From: Sulfotelmatobacter sp963788225
Lineage (GTDB): Bacteria; Acidobacteriota; Terriglobia; Terriglobales; Acidobacteriaceae
DNA: 64,000 bases
Direction of reading: 5' to 3'
Assembly (NCBI GenBank): GCA_963788225.1
Contig: CAWBGI010000003.1
Location: 310,001 to 374,000, forward strand
The notes beneath the pieces were generated by a model. That model saw only the letters and a list, made by a program, of their open reading frames with translations, did no database searches and had not been told where the DNA came from. Below, piece after piece: positions 17,055-24,733 of this stretch. The position numbers were made by a program, and so were the translations under genes. The stretch's first letter is position 1; every line of letters begins with the position of its first letter.

Positions 17055-17891
17055 CTACTTCGAATCTTTGCCCTCAATCGAAATCAGCTCCACTTCAAAA
17101 ATCAGCGTGGAGCCCGGCGGAATCCCCGACTGTCCGCTGTCACCATACGCCAGATCGGAGGGAATAAAGAGTTGCCACTTCGACCCCACCGGCATCATTT
17201 GCAGCGCCTCGGTCCATCCCTTGATGACTCCGCTCACGGGAAACTTCGAAGGCTGCCCGCGTTTGTACGAACTGTCGAATTCCGTGCCGTTGATCAGCGT
17301 ACCGCGATAGTTGCAGACCACCGTGTCGCTGGCCGTGGGCTTCGCCCCCGTGCCCGCCTTCAGGATCTTGTACTGCAACCCGCTCGGCAGCGTTACCACG
17401 CCTTCTTTGCTCTTGTTGGCGGCGAGAAAATCGTCGCCTTCTTTTTTGCTCGCTGCCTGCGCCTTTTTGATCAGGTCGCTCCGCACCTCGTCCGTTACCG
17501 CCTGTGCTTCCTGGTCGGTAAGCAGCGTCTTGCTGCCCGTCAGGCCGTCCTTCAGGCCGCGTGCCATGATGACAGGATCGAAGGGAACCGACTGCTTCTT
17601 AAGAATTTCCGCCAACTTCTTGCCGTTGGCCATCCCAATGGCGTAACTGAATTTCTCTTTTTGCGTTTTGAGAGCCAGGGGAGCCTGACTTTTCGCCGCG
17701 GTTGCAGAGTGCGCCTTGGCCGGAGGAGTCTGCCCCTTTGCCGGGGCACCAGAAGTTTGACCAGCAGGAGCCGATGTTGCAGGGGCTGAAGAAGAAGGTG
17801 GAGTCGTGGCGGGCGTATCCTGCGCCAGGGCATTCCCCAGCAGCATCCCACCCGCCAATAAATGAACTGCGACGATCAAGAATTTATGCAT
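17055..17891 (-). CDS. FKBP-type peptidyl-prolyl cis-trans isomerase, exported (FkpA/Mip-like)
   Basis: Start 17891 (MHKFLIVAVHLL) is chosen; the open frame upstream runs across a tRNA and cannot be coding. The 278-residue protein has a signal peptide, an Ala/Pro/Ser-rich linker (about 20-70), an FKBP N-terminal dimerisation helix domain (KFSYAIGMANGKKLAEILKK) and a C-terminal FKBP domain (DTVVCNYRGTLINGTEFDSS, GVIKGWTEALQMMPVGSKW, LAYGDSG, LIFEVELI). It should assist folding of exported proteins. The linker is unusually long for FkpA. Confidence 0.92.
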   Translation of the reverse strand: MHKFLIVAVHLLAGGMLLGNALAQDTPATTPPSSSAPATSAPAGQTSGAPAKGQTPPAKAHSATAAKSQAPLALKTQKEKFSYAIGMANGKKLAEILKKQSVPFDPVIMARGLKDGLTGSKTLLTDQEAQAVTDEVRSDLIKKAQAASKKEGDDFLAANKSKEGVVTLPSGLQYKILKAGTGAKPTASDTVVCNYRGTLINGTEFDSSYKRGQPSKFPVSGVIKGWTEALQMMPVGSKWQLFIPSDLAYGDSGQSGIPPGSTLIFEVELISIEGKDSK

Positions 17892-17983
17892 ACCTAGATT
17901 GTCACATTGACCCAGCGTCTTCGCAAATTGAGGAGACTCTCGTTGAAATGATCGCATGGAGACAGCTGCACGTCGCGGATTAC

Positions 17984-18059
17984 TGGTGGGCCCGCCAGGA
18001 TTCGAACCTGGGACCAATGGATTATGAGTCCACGGCTCTAACCACTGAGCTACGGGCCC
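17984..18059 (-). tRNA. tRNA with CAU anticodon, probably tRNA-Ile2 (lysidine type)
   Basis: The reverse strand folds as a full tRNA: acceptor GGGCCCG/CGGGCCC, D-arm GCTC/GAGC, anticodon stem GTGGA/TCCAT with loop CTCATAA (anticodon CAT), T-arm CCAGG-TTCGAAT-CCTGG, discriminator A and an encoded CCA (17984-17986). C4-G69 and C5-G68 in the acceptor, and similarity to E. coli ileX through the D-loop and variable loop, favour Ile2 read as AUA after TilS modification. Elongator Met is the alternative. Confidence 0.85.
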
Positions 18060-18187
18060 GCGGGGTGGGGTACGCGAACCATTCTACCGCACCTGGTTGG
18101 GAGAGATTCGCGGGCCTGATGAGATTGCACGGCTTGAGAAAGGCTGCTAGTTCAGGGAGACTGGGAGGCGCGCTGCGGTGGCTATAG

Positions 18188-19762
18188 TCAGTGCTTCCGT
18201 CGCTGGCCCCAGCATGCTGGGGCCAGCGACGGACTTGGACCGCTTACTGTTGCGTGGGGTGCAACACGCGGAAGGTGCTGCCTCCGTTGGACCAGACTAG
18301 CACCAGCGCGTCCTCGCCCTTGGGGACGTTGGCTAACGCCTTGGCTGCATCGTCGGCGGATTGTTGGGGATGACGGTTTACTTCGACAATCACATCCCCG
18401 CGCTGCAAGCCGGCGTTGTCGGCCGGGCTGCCGGGCGTAACATCCTGAACGACTGCGCCATGCACATCGCTTGGGATCTGCAACTGGTCGCGGTCGCCCT
18501 GCCTCGAGATCGCCGAGGCTCAGTCCCCAGCGGCCTTTGCCGTGTTCCGTGGTGGCGCTTTCGCTCTTGGCGGATTTGCCCATCGCTTCGAGCGTGACGG
18601 GAACGTTGATGGTCTTGCCGTCGCGCGCGACTTCGAGCTGGATGGTTTCGCCGGGACGCTTCTGCCCGACTTCCATCTGCAACTGGCCGGCATCGGTCAC
18701 AGCCTGCCCGTTCAGTCTGGTGATGACGTCGCCCGTCTTCAAGCCAGCTTTTGCGCCAGCGGAGTCGGGCTCGACCTGCGTTACCAGGGCTCCGGTGGCG
18801 GTGCTCATCTTGAAGAACTTGGCGTTGTCCGGAGTCACATCCGAGATGCCAATTCCGATGAGTCCGTGGCTGACCTTGCCGTCGCGGATGAGAGTCTCGA
18901 CCGTGGGCTCAACAATCTGCGTGGGAATGGCGAATCCCATGCCGGAGAACGAGCCGTTGGAGGAGACGAGGAAGGTGTTGATGCCGATCAGTTCACCGTG
19001 AGCATTCACCAGCGCGCCACCGGAGTTTCCAGGATTGATGGCGGCGTCGGTCTGAATGAATTCGCCGGGCTTGCGGCGATCGCTGGCATCGGGATTGGGA
19101 CGGTTCAGCGCGCTGACGATGCCGCGCGTCACAGTGAAGCGGAATCCGTAGGGGTTGCCGAACGCCAGCACGGTTTGGCCGGGATGAAGTTTGGCGGAAT
19201 CGCCCCAGGGGACGCTGGGCAAGTTCTTGGCATCCACCTTGATGACCGCCAGATCCGTGAGCGGGTCGGCTCCGATCAACTTCGCCGAGAGCACTTCGCG
19301 GTTGCTCATGGTGACGTGGATGTCGGTGGCTCCATCGATTACGTGATTGTTGGTAACGATGTAGCCGTCGGGGGAGATAATCACGCCGCTGCCCAGGCCA
19401 TGCTCCACCCTCTCACGAGGACTTCTCTGGAACTTGAACTGGTGACCGAATGGTGTATCGCCAAACGGAGCGAAAAACTGTTGCATCTGTTGCTGGGCAT
19501 CGTCGTCCGCCTTCTCAGTGGCCTTCGAAGTCACGGTCACGTTGACAACAGCGGGAGTGACCCGGGCTGCCAAAGTTTCCATGGCGTGGTCGAGCGAGAG
19601 AATGGCGGCGACACTGTTGTCGTCGAGCGGCGCTGCGGCAGGAGCCACCCCGGCCGCTCGTGCGGCGTGGGCGAACTCATAGCTGGCCAGCGACGCGATC
19701 GCTGCTATGGCAACCACGGCCACGAGCAGGCGCCGGGTTACGTTTGTCTTCCAGGTTTGCAT
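18188..19762 (-). CDS. htrA: HtrA/DegP-like periplasmic serine protease, frameshifted before its second PDZ domain
   Basis: Start 19762 (MQTWKTNVTRRLL) has GGAGAAG upstream; the frame open further up contains an operator. The protein has an N-terminal membrane anchor, a trypsin-like domain with H140 (TNNHVID), D170 (TDLAVIK) and S247 (GNSGGA), and a first PDZ domain (GALVTQVEPDSAGAKAGL). After WGLSLGDLEA the frame shifts and the remaining residues to 18188 are nonsense; the true second PDZ lies in another frame. Protease and PDZ1 are intact. It follows the M56 gene by 61 bp with its own BlaI-type operator. Confidence 0.85.
   Translation of the reverse strand: MQTWKTNVTRRLLVAVVAIAAIASLASYEFAHAARAAGVAPAAAPLDDNSVAAILSLDHAMETLAARVTPAVVNVTVTSKATEKADDDAQQQMQQFFAPFGDTPFGHQFKFQRSPRERVEHGLGSGVIISPDGYIVTNNHVIDGATDIHVTMSNREVLSAKLIGADPLTDLAVIKVDAKNLPSVPWGDSAKLHPGQTVLAFGNPYGFRFTVTRGIVSALNRPNPDASDRRKPGEFIQTDAAINPGNSGGALVNAHGELIGINTFLVSSNGSFSGMGFAIPTQIVEPTVETLIRDGKVSHGLIGIGISDVTPDNAKFFKMSTATGALVTQVEPDSAGAKAGLKTGDVITRLNGQAVTDAGQLQMEVGQKRPGETIQLEVARDGKTINVPVTLEAMGKSAKSESATTEHGKGRWGLSLGDLEAGRPRPVADPKRCAWRSRSGCYARQPGRQRRLAARGCDCRSKPSSPTIRRRCSQGVSQRPQGRGRAGASLVQRRQHLPRVAPHATVSGPSPSLAPACWGQRRKH
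18244..18520 (-). pseudogene. Out-of-frame second PDZ domain of the HtrA-like protease
   Basis: A neighbouring frame reads RQGDRDQLQIPSDVHGAVV and continues QDVTPGSPADNAGLQRGDVI to RVLHPTQQ, a normal PDZ2 and C-terminus of a DegP-type protein. It joins the main frame near 18505-18520, where one base appears missing. Either the gene lost its PDZ2 or the base was miscalled. Confidence 0.8.
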
Positions 19763-19784
19763 TTTCACTTCTCCTTTTCGCTTT

Positions 19785-19803
19785 GTAACTAATTGTTTAG
19801 TTG
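19785..19803. promoter_or_regulatory. BlaI-type operator upstream of htrA
   Basis: GTAACTAATTGTTTAGTTG contains AACTAA, 4 bases, TTAGTT, a perfect 6-bp inverted repeat. It differs by one base from 21674-21692, upstream of the BlaI-family gene. It lies 23 bases before the htrA start, where bound repressor would block transcription or early elongation. Confidence 0.65.
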
Positions 19804-19823
19804 TTGCTCTCAAAAAAATTTTG

Positions 19824-21248
19824 CTACGTCTTCTTGGCTGCGGGTGCTTTTGCTGTTGCATCCTGAGATGAATTCAGCAAGGTCACGCGCCACACACCTA
19901 CACTCCAAACCCACGCGTTCGGACCTACTTGCTGCGTGGTGCGGATAATCAATAGCGTCTCCGATTGCGAATCGTTGCGTTGGGTCGCTCTCACGGTCAC
20001 GAATTCAAACGGGCCGCTCCCGTTGCTGCTGATTTGGCTTGCCGCGATTGCGCGTGGGGCAGCGGGCTGATCTTCAGAAAGATGTTTGGCAACGTGCCCG
20101 ACAGCATCGGCGGCGGTTTGTTGAGGCGTCTTTTTATTCTTAAGCGATGACGAGAATTGCGTGCGCAGACTTGCAGGAATTACCGCCGCCGCCGCGATAT
20201 GGGACTGACTGAGTTGCGTTGCGTGCACATGGTCGGCTTGAGGCGCTCGCGTGCCCGGCTCGAAGGCCACAAACTGGGGAGCACGCGGCACCACCATCAG
20301 ACAGACAAATGTGAAGGCGCCCACGAAGCCCAGCGCAGGTTTCCACACGCGCTTGTTATCCGGCCGGCTTGCGTCGAGAATCTGCGCCAAGCGCAAAGAA
20401 GCTTCGCGCGCACGGTGTACGGCGGCCTGCGCCATGGCCAAGCCCCGGCGGGCCGCGCTTTTCTCGAGTAGCGCGATCAAGCACTTCGCATAGCCGCGCG
20501 GATTGGCGGTTTCGGCCAGCACCTGATCGTCACAGGCCATCTCGCGCTCGAGCGAGAGGCGGCTTTCGATCCACAATATTGCGGGATGGAAAAGGAATAC
20601 TGCCCGCACAATTTTCTGCAGCAGATTCGTCCAGGCGTCGCCACGCCGCACGTGGGCAAACTCGTGAAGCAGGATGACGTTCAATTCCGCAGGCGTAAGT
20701 TCTCGCAGAGCCCAGGCTGGAATGACAATCATCGGCTTGAAAAAGCCGATCGCCGCGGGCACGTTCATGCGCTCTGACGTGGTAAAGGTCACTGATCTTT
20801 CTGAAGCGAAATCAGCCAAGGTTTTTTGTATGGTTGCGTCGAGTGGTGAGGCGTCGATGGGGACGCAAGTCATGCGCAGCGCGCGCAGGCGCCAGAGCCC
20901 AATTGCCAAGCGGAGTATCGCGACCATCGCCGCCAGAGCCCATGCGAGGAACAGAAAAAGTCCCCAACTCCCGGGCACCGTGATGACAGGCCGCACGCCA
21001 CCTGACGCCAGAAGAGAATGTCCGCCCATGCTACCCATGAAAGGAAGTCCAGCAACGGCGAGCAGGGCCAGGAACCAGACGGCAAATCGTGTTCCCGAAT
21101 TCTGCCGCGGCAAAATGCGCAACATTGCCCCGGCAAACAGGGCAATGAGCAAGCCTTCGGGAAGCGAATTCAGAAACCGGCCGATGGCCACCTGGGCAAC
21201 AGTTTGGAACTCGGGCCAGAGCATTGTCGTTGTCGTTATCATTATCAT
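19824..21248 (-). CDS. M56-family membrane metallopeptidase (BlaR1-like sensor)
   Basis: The 474-residue protein has N-terminal hydrophobic segments (residues about 27-45, 54-75, 88-112), the zinc-metallopeptidase motif HEFAH followed by VRRGD, a further membrane segment (WKPALGFVGAFTFVCLMVV) and an exported C-terminal region without a penicillin-binding domain. In BlaR1/MecR1 such proteases transmit an outside signal and lead to loss of BlaI. Its ATG overlaps the BlaI stop (ATGA). The start contains a short ATGATA/ACGACA repeat encoding MIMITTTTM. The sensed signal is unknown. Confidence 0.87.
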   Translation of the reverse strand: MIMITTTTMLWPEFQTVAQVAIGRFLNSLPEGLLIALFAGAMLRILPRQNSGTRFAVWFLALLAVAGLPFMGSMGGHSLLASGGVRPVITVPGSWGLFLFLAWALAAMVAILRLAIGLWRLRALRMTCVPIDASPLDATIQKTLADFASERSVTFTTSERMNVPAAIGFFKPMIVIPAWALRELTPAELNVILLHEFAHVRRGDAWTNLLQKIVRAVFLFHPAILWIESRLSLEREMACDDQVLAETANPRGYAKCLIALLEKSAARRGLAMAQAAVHRAREASLRLAQILDASRPDNKRVWKPALGFVGAFTFVCLMVVPRAPQFVAFEPGTRAPQADHVHATQLSQSHIAAAAVIPASLRTQFSSSLKNKKTPQQTAADAVGHVAKHLSEDQPAAPRAIAASQISSNGSGPFEFVTVRATQRNDSQSETLLIIRTTQQVGPNAWVWSVGVWRVTLLNSSQDATAKAPAAKKT

Positions 21249-21628
21249 TTCGCGCCACTCCGTTCCAGCATCTCGCGCAGGCGGTCGAGTTCTTCCGCCT
21301 CAATGCCTTGGTCCTCAAGGATGTTCAACACCAGCTGTTCGTGGGAGTTCTTGAAGAAACGGCTTACCAGGTGGCGGATCTCGGAGCGGCTGGCCTCTTC
21401 GCGCCCCACCAGCGGGGCGTAGACGTGGGCGCGGCCATCTTTGGAATGCTTGACGTAGCCTTTGCGCTCCAGCACGCGGATGGTGGTCAGAACAGAGTTA
21501 TAGGCGAGGGCCGGCTTTTGGGATAAGGAGTCGAGGATCGACTGGACCGTTCCAAGTCCTTTCAGCCAAAGCACATCCATGATGCGCAACTCGGCTGAAG
21601 TCAGAGTCTCGGACTGTCGTCTCGGCAC
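21245..21628 (-). CDS. BlaI/MecI/CopY-family transcriptional repressor
   Basis: The 127-residue protein starts at a GTG (21628) with GGGAGG seven bases before. It contains LTSAELRIMDVLWLKGLGTV, QKPALAYNSVLTTIRVLERKGYV (recognition helix) and the wing HVYAPLV, then a helical dimerisation part, all typical of BlaI. Translationally coupled to the M56 peptidase. Operators upstream of this gene and of htrA suggest it controls itself, its sensor and the HtrA protease. Confidence 0.92.
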   Translation of the reverse strand: MPRRQSETLTSAELRIMDVLWLKGLGTVQSILDSLSQKPALAYNSVLTTIRVLERKGYVKHSKDGRAHVYAPLVGREEASRSEIRHLVSRFFKNSHEQLVLNILEDQGIEAEELDRLREMLERSGAK

Positions 21629-21673
21629 CGGTCGTCCTCCCTTTGGATTGTTAGACGATCCAACTTCGGAAAG

Positions 21674-21692
21674 GTAACTAATTCTTTAGTTG
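21674..21692. promoter_or_regulatory. BlaI-type operator upstream of blaI-M56
   Basis: GTAACTAATTCTTTAGTTG, an AACTAA-N4-TTAGTT palindrome, lies 46 bases upstream of the BlaI start and matches the htrA site at 18 of 19 positions. Autoregulation by the BlaI-type protein is the simplest reading. Confidence 0.65.
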
Positions 21693-21764
21693 CACGGGGA
21701 AGCATTGGCGTTGCCTGGGTTTGGGCGGGCTGAGGTGGGGGAAATAACGGTGGTTATTTCGGGT

Positions 21765-21860
21765 ATCTGGTGGACACAAAGCCGGCGGCCCAAGCTTGTT
21801 GCCAGTTTGTGGGGGCGGGATTCGGCTGAGGGGTGCCGGGTGGTTGCACGACGGCCGGCA
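21765..21860 (-). pseudogene. Decayed copy of the 3' end of the 22702 hydrolase gene
   Basis: ATCTGGTGGACACAAAGCC at 21765-21783 is identical to 22713-22731, and similarity continues through CCCA-GCT-GTTGCCAGTT and GGTTGCACGA-GCCGGCA to about 21860 (to about 22806 in the gene). The fragment is in the same orientation as the gene and has no open frame. The ICMT-like gene lies between the two copies. Confidence 0.65.
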
Positions 21861-22021
21861 TGTTTGCCGGAATTATATTTGCCATCCAGTGAGCTGCGTA
21901 TTGACAAGGTTTGAAGGGTTGCCGACGCGCGCTCGACGATCAAAAGTCAACTGCAGATGTTCGCTCTCCCGCTGGCCGTGTCAGAATGATGGATGATGCC
22001 CCGGCCTCTAAAGGAGTGTTC

Positions 22022-22594
22022 ATGTCACTCATTTATAACTGTCTTTTCCCCGCCATGTGGATCAGTTACTTCACTTATTGGTGGGCGATGTCGGCGAAGG
22101 TCAAGGTAACCGAGCGCAGCGAGTCTGCGCCGTCGCGGCTTGTACGCATGGTTTCGATTCTGGGCGCGTTCGCGCTTCTCTGGCTCCCCAGAGTTCCCCT
22201 TCCAGGGCTGAACCAGCGATTTCTTCCGCTCGGCGTCTGGTGCTTCTGGCTTGGCGCCGCCATAACCGCCGGTGGCCTGCTCTTTTCTATCTGGGGACGT
22301 CGTCACCTCGGAGCAAACTGGAGCCAGGCCGTCACCGTGAAGCAAGATCACGAACTCATTACCAGCGGCCCTTACGGCCTGGTTCGACATCCCATTTACA
22401 CCGGGCTTCTGCTGGGATTTGTTGGTTCGGCAGTGGCCCTCGGCGAATGGCGCGGGCTGGTTGCGGTAGCCCTGGTTTTCACCGCACTCTGGCACAAACT
22501 ACGGCTTGAGGAGAAATGGATGCGCGTGCAATTCGGCGAACCCTATGAAGCCTACTCTCGCCACGTGTCGGCGTTGGTGCCATTTATCATCTGA
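22022..22594 (+). CDS. Isoprenylcysteine carboxyl methyltransferase-like (ICMT/PEMT) membrane protein
   Basis: Start 22022 has AAAGGAG upstream. The 190-residue protein has about four to five membrane segments and the C-terminal signature HELITSGPYGLVRHPIYTGLLLG followed by RLEEKWMRVQFGEPYEAYSRHVSALVP, the SAM-binding RHP...E/E block of the ICMT/PEMT superfamily. Bacterial members are of mostly unknown substrate since protein prenylation is absent; lipid or quinone-type methylation is possible. It is flanked by two direct copies of a fragment of the neighbouring hydrolase gene. Confidence 0.85.
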   Translation: MSLIYNCLFPAMWISYFTYWWAMSAKVKVTERSESAPSRLVRMVSILGAFALLWLPRVPLPGLNQRFLPLGVWCFWLGAAITAGGLLFSIWGRRHLGANWSQAVTVKQDHELITSGPYGLVRHPIYTGLLLGFVGSAVALGEWRGLVAVALVFTALWHKLRLEEKWMRVQFGEPYEAYSRHVSALVPFII

Positions 22595-22701
22595 AGGCTT
22601 TTCGTTCTGGTGCCTGGAACCAGTTCGGAGGCTGCCTCAGTGTTAGTAATCCTCAAATTCGGAGGATGAAAGTCAAAGTCAGCGGACAGAAACCCGCTCT
22701 C

Positions 22702-23610
22702 TTACTTTGGGAATCTGGTGGACACAAAGCCCGCGGCCCAGGCTGGTTGCCAGTTGATGGCGTTCGAAGGCTGTGGAGCTCCCGGCGGTTGCACGATCGC
22801 CGGCAAAGGAATCGGTCCCGACTCGCCCGGCTCGCCTGCGTCTCCCTCACAGTTGATATAGCTTCCGTGTCCGAAATCCCAGGAGTCGGGAAGAATGGGC
22901 GTCTGGCACAGATTTGCCGGCTGGCCTGCGGGATTGGGGCCGAAGCGGCCCAGGGCGCCGTGCCAGTAAGGATCGGCGCGGGTTATGATGCCGGAAACAA
23001 GATTGCCCTCGGGGAACGCCCACTTCAGTACGTCGTCGCAGTTGGAAGCCAACACCGAAATTTTTTGCATTTGTTGGGCGGCGTCCTGATACTCGCTGAC
23101 CAGGCAAGTGTCGTCGATGGCGCCAGCCATCACGGTTAGCGTATTCAGCTTGAATGACTGGCCAAGATTGCGAATGGCTTCGAGCATGGTGCGCGCGCCC
23201 AGGCTGTGGGAGGTAAACGAAAGACTGTTTACGCCGGGAAACTTGGCGATCAGGTAGGCGGCAAGAATCTGGCCGCTCTTGATGGCCTCGTCGCCCTCCA
23301 CCGGGTAGTCGATGAACGGCACCCAACGCGAGTCGCCGGGCCACAGGACGCCAACGAAGAATCCGTTAGCGCCGAGCTGCAGCCACTCATGCCAGTGGGA
23401 AAGATAGCTGATTCCGTGCGCCCGGTCGATGTGGAATCCGTGCGTGCCCAGCAGGACGTCGCGTCCCTGAACGGCCTGCAACAGCTCGGCATCGAGCGGT
23501 TGCGATGGATTCGGGTCGGGCTGCGCGTCAGTGCGGATTACGACGCCGCTGATGTCCGCGACCGGACTGCCTCCGGCGGACTCCGCTCGAACATCAATGA
23601 AGTAGGTCAT
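22702..23610 (-). CDS. Alpha/beta-hydrolase (DUF900-like)
   Basis: The 302-residue protein contains DVLLGTHGFHIDRAHGI (oxyanion-type strand), FVGVLWPGDSRW, and the nucleophile elbow FTSHSLGART with serine at about residue 138, as in DUF900/lipase-like hydrolases. Later CDDVLKWAFP and a C-terminal DFGHGSYI supply possible acid and histidine. No signal peptide is visible. The last 40 residues are Pro/Gly rich. Its start overlaps by 4 bp the stop of the membrane-protein gene at 23607, so the pair is co-translated. Substrate unknown. Confidence 0.75.
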   Translation of the reverse strand: MTYFIDVRAESAGGSPVADISGVVIRTDAQPDPNPSQPLDAELLQAVQGRDVLLGTHGFHIDRAHGISYLSHWHEWLQLGANGFFVGVLWPGDSRWVPFIDYPVEGDEAIKSGQILAAYLIAKFPGVNSLSFTSHSLGARTMLEAIRNLGQSFKLNTLTVMAGAIDDTCLVSEYQDAAQQMQKISVLASNCDDVLKWAFPEGNLVSGIITRADPYWHGALGRFGPNPAGQPANLCQTPILPDSWDFGHGSYINCEGDAGEPGESGPIPLPAIVQPPGAPQPSNAINWQPAWAAGFVSTRFPK

Positions 23611-24314
23611 TTCTGGAACACCTGCGCCACCTTCGCGCCTGCCTGAATCGCGCTGGCAAGATCTTTGGCCACCGGAGCCAGAGGGGTGGCCAGAAGACCG
23701 GCGGCTACGGCCTTCCAGACATCGGGTGCCGTAAAGTGCTCGGGTGAAATTGACCAGGCACCCAGCAGTGCCAAAGCCACAGCCACCGGGACGGCGAGTA
23801 GTTTGGCGCTGTTTCGGTAGCGCTGATCGCCGCGCTGGTAGCCTTGATCGAGAACCGCTGTGAGCAGGAGGTCGAAGCGTCCGTATACGTCGGTCTCGAG
23901 AGTGTCAAGGTTTTCGCCCGTGGAGAGCTTGGCAGCGACGCTGGCGAGGAGCGCTGGGCTTACTCCGGCAGCGTTGGCCATTTGCGCTGCGCTGCTAGGA
24001 TTGAGATTCAGCTTGATCAGGGCCTTCGCCACTGACTTCTGGTCGGCGAGCGCCATGCCATTTAGCCAATTCGCCCGCAGGGTGGCCAGAACTGAAGTCA
24101 ACGACAGAGCGGACGGATTGTTCGAGGTTGGGGATGCTGGGATAAATTGCGAGACTACCTTCTTAATATCTCTAAACCCGGCGTTGGAGATTCCGCCCCA
24201 GAGAGCTTTGGAAACGTCAACCACGCCGTAAGCGGCCGTTCCCAAAGCGCCGATGGCCAAAACAATTTGTGGCAGGTTCAGTGAGGAGAGTGCAGCCTGA
24301 GTAGCTTCAAACAT
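23607..24314 (-). CDS. Unrecognised membrane protein, paired with the hydrolase
   Basis: The 235-residue protein has a hydrophobic N-terminal part (NLPQIVLAIGALGTAAYGVV), a long soluble helical middle, then two hydrophobic segments near the end (LLAVPVAVALALLGAW and AVAAGLLATPLAP). I do not recognise a family. The ATGA overlap with the hydrolase gene implies the two act together, perhaps with this protein anchoring the hydrolase to the membrane. That role is inference. Confidence 0.65.
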   Translation of the reverse strand: MFEATQAALSSLNLPQIVLAIGALGTAAYGVVDVSKALWGGISNAGFRDIKKVVSQFIPASPTSNNPSALSLTSVLATLRANWLNGMALADQKSVAKALIKLNLNPSSAAQMANAAGVSPALLASVAAKLSTGENLDTLETDVYGRFDLLLTAVLDQGYQRGDQRYRNSAKLLAVPVAVALALLGAWSISPEHFTAPDVWKAVAAGLLATPLAPVAKDLASAIQAGAKVAQVFQK

Positions 24315-24415
24315 GACGCGCCTCCGTCAAGGCTGACTGTGCCTTGGTGATGGGGCCCCCCGGAGTTGTGCCGCATTCTCTACCCAAGGGCTAGCGGAGT
24401 CAAGAGAAAATTCTA

Positions 24416-24444
24416 TTGACGAACCTTGCCGGACTGTGTAGCAT
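24416..24444 (+). promoter_or_regulatory. Predicted promoter of the SAM-riboswitch operon
   Basis: TTGACG (24416-24421), 17-base spacer, TAGCAT (24439-24444). Transcription would start near 24451, just before a GCCC-TTCG-GGGC tetraloop hairpin (about 24460-24471) and the riboswitch. Confidence 0.6.
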
Positions 24445-24477
24445 CGTAAAGACAAGTTTGCCCTTCGGGGCAGGCTG

Positions 24478-24593
24478 AATTTCATGCAGAGTGGCTGAGG
24501 GACGAGCCCTGTGACGCCACGGCAACCGGATCGGGATCATATATCCCGACCGCCAGGTGCCAACTCCCGCCCGGAAACGGGGAACATGAGATT
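24478..24593 (+). ncRNA. SAM riboswitch (S-box/SAM-I type)
   Basis: The core shows AGAGTGGCTGAGGGA, GCCCTGTGACGCC, CGGCAACC, then AGGTGCCAACTCC and GGAACATGAGA, the conserved words of the SAM-I/S-box aptamer. P1 is formed by AATTTCATG (24478-24486) with CATGAGATT (24585-24593). A P3 hairpin TCGGGAT/ATCCCGA and a P4 hairpin CCCG-GAAA-CGGG fit the fold. The family shuts off methionine and sulfur genes when S-adenosylmethionine is plentiful. It precedes a threonine-synthase-like gene and a CysO-like gene. Confidence 0.9.
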
Positions 24594-24629
24594 CGGATGC
24601 GAAGCTTAGTTTCATTTGCATTCCGATAA

Positions 24630-24668
24630 CCTCTTTCCTATTTCCTGGGAAAGAGGCCTTTGTATTTT
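24630..24668 (+). terminator. Intrinsic terminator, expression platform of the SAM riboswitch
   Basis: CCTCTTTCC (24630-24638) pairs with GGAAAGAGG (24648-24656) and is followed by CCTTTGTATTTT. Its position 37 bases after the aptamer and 66 bases before the coding start fits a transcription-terminating OFF switch. Confidence 0.8.
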
Positions 24669-24733
24669 AGGGCACTTTTTCCCCGGCTCGTCCTCAGCTA
24701 TTCGCTGCTGTAAGAGAAGAAAGCGAGTAGCCC

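Noticed and set aside
17984..18059. tRNA-Met reading of the CAU tRNA
   Set aside because: Acceptor C4/C5 pairs and similarity to ileX fit Ile2 better, though Met is not excluded without a covariance score.
17892..18187. Upstream extension of the FKBP frame and a plus-strand frame across 17702-18187
   Set aside because: Both cross a well-folded tRNA gene; the FKBP signal peptide start at 17891 explains the coding part.
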